Shown here: positions 48,234 to 57,503 of the stretch, piece by piece
How the letters are laid out: every line of letters starts with the position of its first letter
Numbering within the stretch: the first letter of the stretch is position 1
Source of the DNA: Bacteroidales bacterium
GTDB taxonomy: Bacteria; Bacteroidota; Bacteroidia; Bacteroidales; Marinilabiliaceae
Direction of reading: 5' to 3'
Assembly: GCA_017417385.1 (NCBI GenBank)
Contig: JAFPZF010000081.1
Span: forward strand, 1 to 62,194
Length of the DNA: 62,194 nucleotides
Translations under genes and position numbers: made by a program
Notes under the pieces: model-generated
The model's database searches: none
What the model was told of the DNA's origin: nothing
Seen by the model: only the letters and a program-made list of their open reading frames with translations

Positions 48234-50783
48234 CTATTCTAGTGAGTATCCAGATATGAGGTGACCGAAGAAGATGGCGTTGGCTGTCAGCTTGTTGGTG
48301 CCGTACCAGACTGAGCGGAAGTTGGGGTCGATGGTGAAGGATATGACTCTCCCCTTGCCGAGTCTGTCTACCTTTGCGACAGGCGTCTCTGCAAGACTCT
48401 TCAAGACAGAGGGTAGAATGTTCCCTGAAAGCAACGGTCTCTGAGAAAGACTCAGCGGCGTCGCCGTCTTCACACTTGATGGATTCAGCACAATGGTGTT
48501 GTTCTTGAATATCGGCAACTTCGTCGACGTGTAGCCCCATCCGAGCGGGTGCGTAATGTCGAGCTGCGCTTCGAGAATGACGCCTGGCACGGACTTGGCC
48601 CTAAGGGCTACTGGGAGGTTCTCGTAGTTGACGTCTGCTAGTCTCCTTTGCGTCTTGAAGTCGAGGTTTGCCAGGCTGTTGCGTTTCAGCAACTGGAGTG
48701 ACTGCTCTATGCCAATGAGGACGCCGCCATTCTCGACCCACGTTTTCAACCTCCCGAGGACATCTGGCGAGAATGTGTAGTTGCCGCATAGGATGAGCAC
48801 GTTGTAGTCTGAGAGGTTGGCGTTTGAGATTCTGTCAGAAGAGAAGATGGTCAGTGGTATGGAGTATCGTGTGTCGAAGAGATGCCATATCTCGCCAACT
48901 GCCGTTGCCGACGCTCCGTTGCCTCCGACTATGGCCACCTTGGGAAGCCGGACAGGAGAGAAGACCGAGCTGCCGAGGTTGTGACCTGCTGTATAGCCTG
49001 TGGAGACGGCATAGATGTCGAGGTCGTTCTCTTCTGCAACTTTGTGCAAGATGGCGCTAATCTCCTTGGGCGTCTTTGTCTGATAGTTGCTGCCGACTGG
49101 TATCAGGATCGACCCGCGAGCCAACTTCTTCGCGGCTGGCAGCTCCGGCAGCGAGATAGAGACTTCCGACTGCGAGACCTTGGCGAAGATTCCTTGACGA
49201 AGCAGCGTGTAGAGTGCCCTCGGTGCATAGTAGCCTCCCCACTCGAAGATGTATGCGTAGGTGGCGTCCTCGGCGCCGATGACCTTGCCCTTGGGTAGAT
49301 TGTCGACGGAGACCAGCTCGCCCTTGTCTGCTTGTGCCTTTGCGAAATCGACGTTGAAGGAGAATGGCAGGGTCCATCCAGTGATGTCGTAGGAGATGCT
49401 GTCAGCATATTTCTCTCGTATTTCGAAGATGCCCTCGATGAGTCGCTGTCTCGGCTGTCCGGCGGGGACGACGTAGCTGTTGGATGGCGAGAACTTCTTG
49501 CCGCCGACCGAGACCTCTTTGGCGAGGGTGTAGACCTCGATGCCGTTGCGCCTGATGAGTTCGGCGAAATGATAGGCTGATGCTCGGTCGTTTTCGCTTC
49601 CGAAGACATAGGTCTGTCCCGGAGTGGTGTAGGATGTGAAGTATTTCTGCTGATAGCTCAGAAGTTCGGTGCGCAAGGCTGCGCCACCCTTGACGGTAGC
49701 AAGCTCCGTCGTCAGCTGGTTGAGGATGGCAAGCGGGAATGTCAGGACTCCGTTGTCTGTCTTCTGATAGAAGCCGCGTGAACTCTGCTGCTCCCATAGC
49801 AAGGCGATGCCGCCATGAAAGTCGAGATACTCACGTCCGCGACCGATATAGTAGTCGTCGAAGACCTCACCGGAAAAGTAGAGCATGCCGCGCTTGTCGA
49901 AGGCGGGAGCGTAGAAGTCGCTTGCGAGCCTCCCAATCAGCTTCTGGCACTCGTCGACTATCAGTGGGTGAACGCGTGTCGGGGCTCCGGGCGAGAAGTG
50001 GTAGTTGGCGTTCGAGCCCTGTTCGTGTGCGCATGTGTAGATGTTCGGGAGCCATGAGAGCATCTCGACGTTGCGCCCGCGGCTTTCTGGCTGTTGCAAG
50101 TTCATCCAGTCCCTGTTCAGGTCGAAGTAGTAGTGGTTGAAGCGCCCGCCAGGCCATGCCTCGGTGTGGTCGATGTTGAGCTGGTCCTCAGACGGAATGC
50201 GGCTCCAGTGCTGGTTGGCCCATTCTGCAAATCGGTCCCCGCCGTCGGGATTGAGGCTCGGGTCGATGATGACGATCTGCTTTTCGAGCTGGCGGAGCGT
50301 CTCCGCATCGTTGGAGGCGGCAAGATGGTAGAGGAGTAGCAGCGAGGCGTTCATGCCAGATGCTTCGTTGCCGTGGATGGAGTGCCCGAGCCATGTCACG
50401 ACTGGTAGTTGTGAGAGGTCGGCGTTCCTTGCCTTCCCCGGTTCTGCCAGTTCGCCATGTCTTCTCTTGATATCATCAATGTTGGCGATATTCTCCGGCG
50501 TGCTGACGATGGCGATGTAGAGAGGTTTCCTCTCATAACTCTCGCCGTACTTGACAAGTTTGACTCTGTCGCTTGCGGCGGCTACGGCCTTGAAGTAGGC
50601 GACTACTTGAGCATGTGAGGCGTGCAGCTCGCCAACTTCGAAGCCGAGAATGTCGCTTGGAGCGGGTATCGACTTGGAGTAGGATGTGCTGGCCGGCAGG
50701 TAGTAGTCCAGTGTGACCTTGGCTTGTGAGAACGTCGTGGTGGCTACCACCAGGGCGATCAAAGAAAAGATAAGTCTAATCAT
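48234..50783 (-). CDS. Exported M14-family zinc carboxypeptidase with GATase-like C-terminal domain
   Basis: An 849-residue exported peptidase. The signal peptide ends near residue 20 (TTTFSQA). In the M14 domain (about 45-350) zinc is held by His137 and Glu140 (HSIHGNEASG) and His253 (TCAHEQGSN); DPSLNPDGGDRF and a likely catalytic Glu in LLWEQQSSRG follow. A middle beta-rich region and a class I glutamine-amidotransferase-like domain (about 640-740, DYNVLILCGNYTFSPDVLG) complete it. Such enzymes trim C-terminal residues from peptides. It is 32 nt downstream of the cyanophycinase gene, so it probably shortens the same peptide, perhaps removing side-chain-linked or C-terminal residues. Substrate preference cannot be read. 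Confidence 0.9.
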   Translation of the reverse strand: MIRLIFSLIALVVATTTFSQAKVTLDYYLPASTSYSKSIPAPSDILGFEVGELHASHAQVVAYFKAVAAASDRVKLVKYGESYERKPLYIAIVSTPENIANIDDIKRRHGELAEPGKARNADLSQLPVVTWLGHSIHGNEASGMNASLLLLYHLAASNDAETLRQLEKQIVIIDPSLNPDGGDRFAEWANQHWSRIPSEDQLNIDHTEAWPGGRFNHYYFDLNRDWMNLQQPESRGRNVEMLSWLPNIYTCAHEQGSNANYHFSPGAPTRVHPLIVDECQKLIGRLASDFYAPAFDKRGMLYFSGEVFDDYYIGRGREYLDFHGGIALLWEQQSSRGFYQKTDNGVLTFPLAILNQLTTELATVKGGAALRTELLSYQQKYFTSYTTPGQTYVFGSENDRASAYHFAELIRRNGIEVYTLAKEVSVGGKKFSPSNSYVVPAGQPRQRLIEGIFEIREKYADSISYDITGWTLPFSFNVDFAKAQADKGELVSVDNLPKGKVIGAEDATYAYIFEWGGYYAPRALYTLLRQGIFAKVSQSEVSISLPELPAAKKLARGSILIPVGSNYQTKTPKEISAILHKVAEENDLDIYAVSTGYTAGHNLGSSVFSPVRLPKVAIVGGNGASATAVGEIWHLFDTRYSIPLTIFSSDRISNANLSDYNVLILCGNYTFSPDVLGRLKTWVENGGVLIGIEQSLQLLKRNSLANLDFKTQRRLADVNYENLPVALRAKSVPGVILEAQLDITHPLGWGYTSTKLPIFKNNTIVLNPSSVKTATPLSLSQRPLLSGNILPSVLKSLAETPVAKVDRLGKGRVISFTIDPNFRSVWYGTNKLTANAIFFGHLISGYSLE

Positions 50784-50815
50784 ATATAAATAAACGGTTT
50801 AGGTTAGTTACTCAA

Positions 50816-51703
50816 TCAGAGACCCTTGTTTTGGGACAATTCTTTACCATCGCGAGAGACCAGTCTCCTTTCTGCGAGGTCGTACTTGTCCCCTGCTTTC
50901 AGGAATCGGTATCTTCCACTCGTGTGTTTCGCTTTTTCGTCAGCGGAGTGGACTGCCACGTAGCTCTTGCCTATGACCTCCAGCTCATCTTTCTGGACGA
51001 CTACTGCCGTGCTCTCGTCGATGCCGATCCCGATGAAGCGTGGGGCAATGCGGATAAAGGCCTCTAAGTCGTCTTGCCTGTTGCGAACGAGGATATGCTG
51101 GTCGATAGCCGAATTGCGGAGAAAGCCGAGCCCCTGAGTGTGGTCGCCAATTATTATATGATAGCCCTCCGTGTCGCCTCGCCAAAGGAGTGAGCCTTGA
51201 ATCGAGGCTCCGGCTGAGGTGCCGGCAATAGCACCGCCTCGTGCCAGAAGTTTAAGCATCTCTTTGTGTGCCAATGTGTTCAGGTAGACTTCGGAGATGC
51301 GCCACTGTCTGCCTCCTGTGAAGAATATGCCAGTCGCCTGAGTCAGAGGCTTGATAAGTTTGGGATCGTTAGCCTCCTCGATAGTGGAGAAATGTAGGCG
51401 TGTGACATTTTTAGCACCCACCTTGGCTGCTATATCGTCAATCGACTGCTGGATGTACTTCTCGTCGTCGGCCGAGGCGTTGCTCACGACTACAATCTTA
51501 GCGTTGGAGGCGCCGCCTGCCAGGGCGACGAAACGGTCGAGAATGTCGTCGCCGATCTTGCCACCGCCGATGATGACGAGCGCACCATTCTCTGGACCAT
51601 GCTTAGTCGTGAAGCCAGACTGGGCAGTAGGATTCTGCGCTGCGGCTGAGAGTAGAAACGTGAAGAGCAGCGAGAATGCAGCTATTATATTCAGATTCTT
51701 CAT
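50816..51703 (-). CDS. cphB: Exported cyanophycinase (peptidase S51)
   Basis: A 295-residue serine peptidase with a signal peptide (about 1-22). Cyanophycinases hydrolyse the Asp backbone of cyanophycin to beta-Asp-Arg dipeptides. The nucleophile is Ser163 in GTSAGA. ALVIIGGGKIGDD, FFTGGRQWRISEV, DQHILVRNRQDDLEAF and IGIGIDESTAVVV are the CphB-type blocks, which separate it from the shorter cytoplasmic peptidase E. It lies 43 nt after the SusD gene and 32 nt before the M14 carboxypeptidase gene. With a signal peptide it acts outside the cytoplasm, on a polymer delivered by the SusCD pair. An alternative is another isoaspartyl or acidic peptide. Confidence 0.92.
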   Translation of the reverse strand: MKNLNIIAAFSLLFTFLLSAAAQNPTAQSGFTTKHGPENGALVIIGGGKIGDDILDRFVALAGGASNAKIVVVSNASADDEKYIQQSIDDIAAKVGAKNVTRLHFSTIEEANDPKLIKPLTQATGIFFTGGRQWRISEVYLNTLAHKEMLKLLARGGAIAGTSAGASIQGSLLWRGDTEGYHIIIGDHTQGLGFLRNSAIDQHILVRNRQDDLEAFIRIAPRFIGIGIDESTAVVVQKDELEVIGKSYVAVHSADEKAKHTSGRYRFLKAGDKYDLAERRLVSRDGKELSQNKGL

Positions 51704-51746
51704 GTCGAGATTGATTAAGATAAATGATTTAGGTTAGTTGTTGAGA

Positions 51747-53087
51747 TTAATAGCCTGGGTTCTGCGTCAGATCCGGGTCGGCGAGGATGACATTGTTAGG
51801 GAGCGGGAATACCCAGTAGCGGCTGTCCTTGTAATTCTCGTTGTAGGCACCGAAGACTTCGGCAGCGCGCCCTGTCCGGATAACATCGGAGTACCTATGC
51901 CCCTCGAATGCTAGTTCGACTCGTCGTTCCGTCTCGAGAGCGAGGAGGAAGGCGTCGACGCTCAGACCGCTTGTTGAGATCTCCTCGACTGCTGCTCTAC
52001 GTCGGATCACGTTGAGGTCTTCGACAGCTCCGTCGAGGTCGCCCAGATGGGCTCTCGCCTCGGCACGAATCAAGTACTGCTCAGCGAGTCGGAGAAGGAA
52101 TATGGAACTGGAGCCATCCTGCCTGTCATATTCACGGATGACGTAGATTCCATTCGAGTTCACCTTGACGAACTGACTACGGAGGCCTGCGACAGACGGC
52201 TCGTTGAGAATCTGAACAAACTCGGGATTCGGGACATAGTCCAATCTTCCGCCCTCGGCAGCGGAGAGGTAGTATGTGAAGAAAGGATTCCGATCAGAAG
52301 TGCTGAACACCAGTTCGAGGATAGCCTCTGAGGAGAGCTTATTAGAGAAGAAACCGTCTGGAGTCGTAGTCAGCGAAAACAGTCCACTCTCGATAACCTT
52401 GGAGGCATAGGTCGCGGCAGACTGCCAGTCCTCGGTGTAGAGGGCTAGTCTTGCGTGGAGGGCGTAGGCAGACCAGATAGAAGCCCTGGCGGGAGAGGAG
52501 AGAGAGTTGTCGAAAAGACTCTCAGCCTCGGTAAGGTCGGCGAGGACTTGGGCGTAGACCTCTTCGCGTGAAGACTGCGTAATCCCATCGGCAGAGTGAC
52601 CAGACGTCGAAGGATGGAGGACGATAGGTACACGGCCGTAGGTGCGAGCCAAGTCGAAGTAGGCGAGAGCGCGGAGGAAGTGAGCCTCGCCGAGGATTCG
52701 AGACTTGTTGGAGCCAGTGAAGGCACCGTCGTTCAGACTGTTGACACCGTCGATAATGCTGTTGATCAAGTTGATAGCCGAGTAGTAGGTGTTGTAGCCT
52801 CCGCCGCTCGTCGGGTCGAAGGCAGAGGATCCGGCTGCTTGCAGGTGTGGTATCACATTCAGAGTGCTCGTAGAAGCCACGACGTTGTCGGCAGCCGAGT
52901 TGAAAGCCACGACGCTGACACCGGCGAAACTCTGAGCGCCGCTATAGGCGCCTACGAGAGCCACTTCGGCAGACTTCTGGTCGGCGATGACATTGTCTGC
53001 ATCGATAGCTGTCTCGGGCTCAGTATCGAGGCAGGAGGAGAGGGTGAAGAGGACGGCAGAGTATGCCAGTATATAATTCTTTCTCAT
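51747..53087 (-). CDS. SusD/RagB-family lipoprotein of the peptide-type locus
   Basis: A 446-residue surface lipoprotein; lipobox LSSC with Cys19. It has a classic SusD fold layout: ILGEAHFLRALAYFDLARTY in the first TPR, LLRLAEQYLIRAEARAHLGD and VELAFEGHRYSDVIRTGRA near the C-terminus, and the terminal YWVFPLPNNVILADPDLTQN. It is shorter than the first SusD (553), which points to a different ligand. Its position between SusC and cyanophycinase suggests it captures the same substrate. Confidence 0.94.
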   Translation of the reverse strand: MRKNYILAYSAVLFTLSSCLDTEPETAIDADNVIADQKSAEVALVGAYSGAQSFAGVSVVAFNSAADNVVASTSTLNVIPHLQAAGSSAFDPTSGGGYNTYYSAINLINSIIDGVNSLNDGAFTGSNKSRILGEAHFLRALAYFDLARTYGRVPIVLHPSTSGHSADGITQSSREEVYAQVLADLTEAESLFDNSLSSPARASIWSAYALHARLALYTEDWQSAATYASKVIESGLFSLTTTPDGFFSNKLSSEAILELVFSTSDRNPFFTYYLSAAEGGRLDYVPNPEFVQILNEPSVAGLRSQFVKVNSNGIYVIREYDRQDGSSSIFLLRLAEQYLIRAEARAHLGDLDGAVEDLNVIRRRAAVEEISTSGLSVDAFLLALETERRVELAFEGHRYSDVIRTGRAAEVFGAYNENYKDSRYWVFPLPNNVILADPDLTQNPGY

Positions 53088-53128
53088 TCTGTTTGGATTA
53101 AGATATAGTTAATATTGGTGGAGAGAGA

Positions 53129-56100
53129 TTAGAACGTGATGTTGAGGCCGATGAGAGCCGTCCTTGGCTGAGGAGGGGTGCCGAAGTCCATACCTTGAAC
53201 GAGGCCATTAGGACTCTCGCCTTCGAGGTTGACTTCCGGGTCGGGACCGCTATACTTGGAGACGAGGAAGACGTTGCTAACAGTGAAGTAGAGCGAAGCC
53301 TTGTCTGCGTGGAGTCGATGGACGGCACGTCGAGGGAGGGCGTAGGCGAGGGTGACGTTTCTCAGTCGGAGGAAAGAGGCGTCTTCCACGACACGGCTTG
53401 ACTGACCTTCGTAGTTGAAGCTGCCGTCAGCGTTAGCTTTTGACTTAGGTCTCGGGAGGACGCCAGTATCGCCAGGATTCTTCCAGTAGTTGAGCGTGCT
53501 GCTCTGCATAGAGCGAGTGACGCCGCGGGTGCCGCCACTCTCGAGGAACATACGGGTATAGTTGAAAATCTCGTTGCCCTGCTTGAAGTAGAAAGTGAAG
53601 TCGAGAGAGAGATTGCCGAAAGACAGGACGTTGCGGAGTGAGCCCTCGACGTTAGGCCAGGCGTCGCCTACGACCACCTTGTCGTCGACAGTAATCTTGC
53701 CGTCCTGATTGACGTCGCGATAGATAGCGTCGCCAGTCTGAGGGTCGACACCGAGGTATTCGTAGACCCACATAGAGTAGAGAGGCTTACCCTCGAAGAG
53801 CTTGAACATCTGGTAGCCGCCAGTCACGTCGACAGGGAGTTTCTCGACGACGTTCTTGTTGTGGGAGAGAGAGAGAGTCGAGTTCCAGGAGAAGCGACGG
53901 GACTTGACATTCTGTGACTGGAGGATAAACTCGAGACCCTTGTTGGACACCTCGCCGGAGTTAGTCGTGACGGAGGAGAAGCCCGTCTTGCCTGGGACAG
54001 TCTCGGCGAGGAGGAGGTCCGTCGTATACTTGTCGTAGTAGTTGAGTTCGACGTCGAGACGCTCCTTGATGAGGTTGAACTGGACGCCGATGTTCCATTG
54101 ACGAGTTGTCTCCCAGGTCAGGTCGGGGTTGCCGAGACGAGATGGTGCGATGCCGGCCTGCCCGTTGTAGTTCCTTCCTCCGCTCCAGAGCGATAGTGAG
54201 GCGAAGTCACCGATGTTGTCGTTGCCGGAGAGTCCGATGCTCGTCTTGAGTCTCAGGTTGGATATCACGTCGTTCTTAGAGAAGAAGCTCTCGTTTGAGA
54301 TATTCCAAGAGCCGCCGAGAGCAGGGAAGAAGCCCCAACGCTTATTCTTTCCGACGCGTGACGAGCCGTCTGCGCGGGCAGTGAAGTCGATACTGTATCT
54401 ATTGTCGAAGGAGTAGTTGATGCCGCCGAAGAAAGAGAGGACGGCGGAAGTCGAGCCGGAAGTCGAGCCAGTCTGGGTGGCGGATGACGTGATGCGACGC
54501 AACTGGTCTGAAGGGTAGCCCTTGCCGTTGACGTTTACGGACTCGCTACGGTTCTTGTGGAAAGCCGTCCCGAGGAAGGCCGACGTCGTATGCTTCTCGC
54601 CGAAAGTATGGAGGAAGTTGAAGAGCTGTTCGGCGGAGAAGATATTCTTAGTTGTCGTAGCGTCGGTCGCTGAGCCGTTAGGCTGTCCGCTGATGAGGAA
54701 GGAGTCGTAGTAGAAAAGCTCGTGGTATGTCGAGTGGTCGTTACCGAGACTACTTTTGAAGGTGAGTCCCTTGGCGAGGTCGAGTTTCAGGTAGACACTG
54801 TTGTTGAGTCGGAGCCCCTTCGCCTTGGCGTCGTAGTGGTCGAGCATAGCCTGATGGTTGTCGAAGGCGACAGGCTTGTTGTATGAGCCGTCTTCCTTGA
54901 AGACAGGGTAGAAAGTCGGAGTATGGAGGGCGGCCTGGAAGAAGCCAGAGGGGCCGTCGCCAGTACGGACGAGAGAGCGGTCGGTGAATGATACGATGTT
55001 GCTCGTGCCTATCTTCACCTTCTTAGCCACCTGGTGGTCGAGGTTGAGGCGGAAGCCAAAGCGCTCGAAGTCCTGAAGTTTCAGGGTAGCCTCCTGCTTA
55101 GTATATTCGCCGCCGATAAAGAAGTTAGTCTTGTCGCTGCCGCCGGATAGAGAGATGTTGTAGCTATGCTGGAAGGCGGTACGGAATACGTCGCTAATAC
55201 GGTCGTAGGTAGGCTGGTCCTCAGGGTTGCCGTAGGCGGGGTAACCTGGAGCGGCCTCGCTGACGGGTCGGAAGGGTCGCGTCTCGTAGGAGCCTCCGTC
55301 GTTGAGCCAAGCCTGGTTGACGACAGTAGCGTGCTCGGGTCCGGAGACGAGGTCCCAGAGGTCGGAGGTGCGGGACCAGCCCCATTCACTCTTGACGTTC
55401 AGTCGTGTAGGTTCGCCCGTTGCGCCACGCTTAGTCTCGATAAGGATGACGCCATTGGCACCCTTAGCGCCGTAGGCAGCGGTAGCGGAAGCGTCCTTGA
55501 GGACCGTGATCTTCTCGATGTCGTCTGGGTTGATGTCGGCGAGAGGGTCGGCACCCTGGCCACCGATGTCGACAGACTGGAGGACGTCAGTATTGACGAT
55601 AGTCCCGTCGATGATATAGATAGGAGTGTTGGCAGCCGAGATAGACGTCGCGCCACGGAGGCGGATAGCCTGAGAGGTGCCGGGAACACCGCTAGAGGAA
55701 GAAATCAGGAGCCCAGGTACTGCGCCTTGGAGCTTATTGCCGAGAGTGGCCGAGGCGACAGCCTTGAGCGATTCAGGTTTCAGCTGAGAGATAGCGCTAG
55801 TCAGTGAGCTTTTGACAGCCTGAGCGTATCCGACGACGACAATCTCGTCCATAGCGTTCTTTTGTTCCGAGAGATAGATCTCGACACCTTCGGAAGGCTC
55901 GTAGACCGTCAGTTCCTCGTCTTCATAGCCGATGTAGGACACGCGGAGGTCGAAAGGAAACTTGTCTGAGACCGTCAGGGAGAAGTTGCCGTCGATGTCG
56001 GCGACGGTACCCTTAGCTGAGCCTTGGACAGAGACCACGGCGCCGATGACAGGCTGCTGAGTCGCGGCATCCAAGACCTTGCCGGAGACAGTCCCCTGAG

Positions 56101-56167
56101 CGGAGGCGGTAGCGGAGATGAAGAGGGCTGTTGCGGTAGCCAACCAGTAGAGTAATCCGTTCTTCAT
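53129..56167 (-). CDS. SusC/RagA-family TonB-dependent transporter of the peptide-type locus
   Basis: A 1012-residue barrel. Signal peptide about 1-24 (SATASAQG), Ig-like carboxypeptidase-regulatory domain (VSGKVLDAATQQPVIGAVVS), then DEIVVVGYA, the plug with SusC motif AYGAKGANGVILIETKRG, and the barrel ending in TALIGLNITF. The first ATG is at 56167; two codons earlier a TTG (56173) is possible but less likely. 41 nt later comes SusD. The ligand is not predictable from the sequence alone; the operon argues for an Asp-rich peptide or cyanophycin fragment. Confidence 0.95.
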   Translation of the reverse strand: MKNGLLYWLATATALFISATASAQGTVSGKVLDAATQQPVIGAVVSVQGSAKGTVADIDGNFSLTVSDKFPFDLRVSYIGYEDEELTVYEPSEGVEIYLSEQKNAMDEIVVVGYAQAVKSSLTSAISQLKPESLKAVASATLGNKLQGAVPGLLISSSSGVPGTSQAIRLRGATSISAANTPIYIIDGTIVNTDVLQSVDIGGQGADPLADINPDDIEKITVLKDASATAAYGAKGANGVILIETKRGATGEPTRLNVKSEWGWSRTSDLWDLVSGPEHATVVNQAWLNDGGSYETRPFRPVSEAAPGYPAYGNPEDQPTYDRISDVFRTAFQHSYNISLSGGSDKTNFFIGGEYTKQEATLKLQDFERFGFRLNLDHQVAKKVKIGTSNIVSFTDRSLVRTGDGPSGFFQAALHTPTFYPVFKEDGSYNKPVAFDNHQAMLDHYDAKAKGLRLNNSVYLKLDLAKGLTFKSSLGNDHSTYHELFYYDSFLISGQPNGSATDATTTKNIFSAEQLFNFLHTFGEKHTTSAFLGTAFHKNRSESVNVNGKGYPSDQLRRITSSATQTGSTSGSTSAVLSFFGGINYSFDNRYSIDFTARADGSSRVGKNKRWGFFPALGGSWNISNESFFSKNDVISNLRLKTSIGLSGNDNIGDFASLSLWSGGRNYNGQAGIAPSRLGNPDLTWETTRQWNIGVQFNLIKERLDVELNYYDKYTTDLLLAETVPGKTGFSSVTTNSGEVSNKGLEFILQSQNVKSRRFSWNSTLSLSHNKNVVEKLPVDVTGGYQMFKLFEGKPLYSMWVYEYLGVDPQTGDAIYRDVNQDGKITVDDKVVVGDAWPNVEGSLRNVLSFGNLSLDFTFYFKQGNEIFNYTRMFLESGGTRGVTRSMQSSTLNYWKNPGDTGVLPRPKSKANADGSFNYEGQSSRVVEDASFLRLRNVTLAYALPRRAVHRLHADKASLYFTVSNVFLVSKYSGPDPEVNLEGESPNGLVQGMDFGTPPQPRTALIGLNITF

Positions 56168-56217
56168 TTGCAAATTAGGTTAGGTTAATGAAAAAGAAGA
56201 TATATGAGGGAAGAACT

Positions 56218-57429
56218 TCAAGACTTGTCGATAGAGAGGGACTCCCCCTCCTGCTTAGCGACGAGGACAGCGACGCACGTGTCGCCGTAGACATTGACGG
56301 CAGTCCTCATCATATCTGCGACCCTATCGACGCCGGCGACGAGGGCGACCCCCTCGACAGGGAGTCCGGCAGCGGAGAGGACGACAGTCATCATCACGAG
56401 GGCAGCCATCGGGATGCCGGCAGAGCCTATAGCGCAGAGGAGCGAGGTGATGCAGATGCTGACAGTCTGTAGGAGAGAGAGGTTGACGCCGTAGGCCTGA
56501 GCGACGAAGACGACAGCGACACATTCGAGGAGGGCGCAGCCAGCCATGTTGACAGTAGCGCCGAGAGGGATGACAAAGTCCGTGATTTTAGAGGAGACGC
56601 CATCCTTCTGAGAGACAGCCCGGAGGGAGTAGGGGATTGTTGCTGCCGTCGATGCGGTGCTGAAGGCGACCAATAGTACATCTCGCATATTGCGTAAGTG
56701 GCGCCAGGGGTTGACATTTGCGACAAAGCGGAGCAACAGAGGGAGCCAGAGAAACGTATGGATAGCGAGTCCGAGGAAGACCGTCAGCAGGTACATGGCG
56801 AGAGCAGAGAGCAGAGACAGGGAGCCGCTTGCCTTGGCGAACTGGACAGCCACGACGGCAGAGAGGCCGTATGGGGCGAGTCGGAGAATCCAATCCGTCA
56901 GCGTATAGGTCGTATCAAGGATGGTTGACAGGAAGTCCGCCACCTGTCTAGCCTTGTCCGCCTGTTGACTTGCGAGGGCGAGTCCGCCGACGACAGCGAT
57001 CAGTATGACGGGCAGGGTGTTGTTGTCTGCCAGAGCTGCAAAGATGTTGCGCGGGACGGTCCTCAGAAGGATATCTTGCGGGGCGAGGAACTGCACTCCA
57101 ATGTTGTCGGTGGGCAGTGTCAAGTTGCAATTGACGCCTGGAGCCAGGAGTAGCACGAGCGACAGTCCCGTCAGGATTGCGATCGTCATAGTGAGGAGGT
57201 AAAGAACTGTTGTCCGTCTTGCGACGCGTCCGAGGTTCTTGTCGCCCGTCGTAGCGAGGGAGAATACACTCTTGAAGAGCGAGAGTAGCACGATAGGCAC
57301 GACGATCATCTGCAGAGCGTTCAAGAATAGCGTCCCGATGAAGTCCAGATATTGAGCGGCGTCGGGGAGAAAGACGCCGATAGTTGCGCCGGCGGCGACT
57401 CCGATAAGGATCTTCGAATACTGCTGCAT
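56218..57429 (-). CDS. Dicarboxylate/acidic amino acid:cation symporter (DAACS family)
   Basis: A 403-residue inner-membrane transporter of the GltP/GltPh type with about eight helices and two hairpins. The final helix has Asp372-Met-Met-Arg375-Thr376-x-x-Asn379, matching GltPh Asp394, Arg397, Thr398 and Asn401. The Arg selects aspartate or glutamate over neutral amino acids. The HP1 region is FSTASTAATIPYSLR. The usual NMDGT motif is NMAGC here, so the cation-binding Asp is missing, as in SstT-like proteins, and coupling may differ. It is 44-50 nt upstream of susC and co-directional. In this operon it could carry the released aspartate into the cell. Confidence 0.9.
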   Translation of the reverse strand: MQQYSKILIGVAAGATIGVFLPDAAQYLDFIGTLFLNALQMIVVPIVLLSLFKSVFSLATTGDKNLGRVARRTTVLYLLTMTIAILTGLSLVLLLAPGVNCNLTLPTDNIGVQFLAPQDILLRTVPRNIFAALADNNTLPVILIAVVGGLALASQQADKARQVADFLSTILDTTYTLTDWILRLAPYGLSAVVAVQFAKASGSLSLLSALAMYLLTVFLGLAIHTFLWLPLLLRFVANVNPWRHLRNMRDVLLVAFSTASTAATIPYSLRAVSQKDGVSSKITDFVIPLGATVNMAGCALLECVAVVFVAQAYGVNLSLLQTVSICITSLLCAIGSAGIPMAALVMMTVVLSAAGLPVEGVALVAGVDRVADMMRTAVNVYGDTCVAVLVAKQEGESLSIDKS

Positions 57430-57503
57430 AGTCGAGGCGGCGAGTCGGGTTAGGAAAGGAAAGAATGGGTTAGGTGTAAGAGATTAGGATAGGTGGCTTC
57501 GGT

